A stretch of DNA of 6,429 nt from JANMZR01 sp031383555 (lineage in GTDB: Bacteria; Bacteroidota; Bacteroidia; Cytophagales; Spirosomataceae). Below are positions 6,401-6,429 of the stretch, one piece after another. Each line of letters opens with the position of its first letter. The first letter of the stretch is position 1. The position numbers and the translations under genes were made by a program. The notes below the pieces were generated by a model that searched no databases, had not been told where the DNA came from, and worked only from the letters and a program-made list of their open reading frames with translations. The stretch spans positions 1-6,429 of the forward strand of contig JANMZR010000273.1 in the NCBI GenBank assembly GCA_031383555.1. The letters are read 5' to 3'.

Positions 6401-6429
6401 TTAGCTTGGCAAAAGCTTCTTATCAATAA
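6401..6429 (-). CDS. Possible C-terminal end of an upstream gene (8 codons visible)
   Basis: On the minus strand the codons read ..IDKKLLPS and stop at TAA (6401-6403), 27 bp before the hairpin terminator at 6343-6373. This placement is what the 3' end of a gene looks like. Only eight codons are visible, so neither family nor frame can be confirmed; a second minus-strand frame also stays open through this edge and on into the hairpin region. The stop-before-terminator arrangement is the only reason for preferring this frame. Confidence 0.35.

Overview
The window is AT-rich DNA from a member of the Bacteroidota, most likely a flavobacterium-like or cytophaga-like organism. The basis is base composition, A-rich leaders without Shine-Dalgarno sites, three lipoprotein signal peptides, and gene families common in that phylum (M13 peptidase, DUF6970-like lipoprotein, SO2930-type diheme cytochrome). 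The species cannot be read from the sequence. All supported genes lie on the minus strand, so transcription runs from high to low coordinates.

In transcription order: the last few codons of an upstream gene may lie at 6401-6429, followed by a strong hairpin terminator at 6343-6373. After a leader of about 100 bp comes a run of small envelope genes. These are an SMP-30/strictosidine-synthase-like six-bladed propeller lipoprotein (6236-5124), a secreted beta-rich protein that could be a small outer-membrane barrel (5089-4631), a DUF4386-like multi-pass membrane protein (4581-3883), a diheme c-type cytochrome lipoprotein of the SO2930/HNE_0200 type (3869-2766), a cysteine-rich DUF6970-like lipoprotein (2658-2305) and a DUF1772-like four-helix membrane protein (2276-1797). 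Gaps are 34, 49, 13, 107 and 28 bp, so most are close enough for co-transcription; the 107-bp gap is the likeliest place for a break. A 92-bp spacer holding an 18-bp perfect palindrome separates this run from a secreted M13 zinc metallopeptidase. That gene starts at 1704 and runs off the left edge.

Every complete protein is predicted to sit in or beyond the inner membrane. The set therefore looks like an envelope cassette centred on a diheme cytochrome, but no common pathway can be proved from sequence. The most unusual detail is the cytochrome N-terminus: a textbook lipoprotein signal peptide begins at a CTG codon 46 codons inside the ATG-initiated frame. Also notable are a surface-export-like motif after the lipid cysteine of the DUF6970-like protein, and an Asp-to-Asn change at a conserved metal-site position of the propeller protein. 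I see no mobile element, CRISPR array, tRNA or rRNA, and no gene-free stretch longer than about 200 bp.
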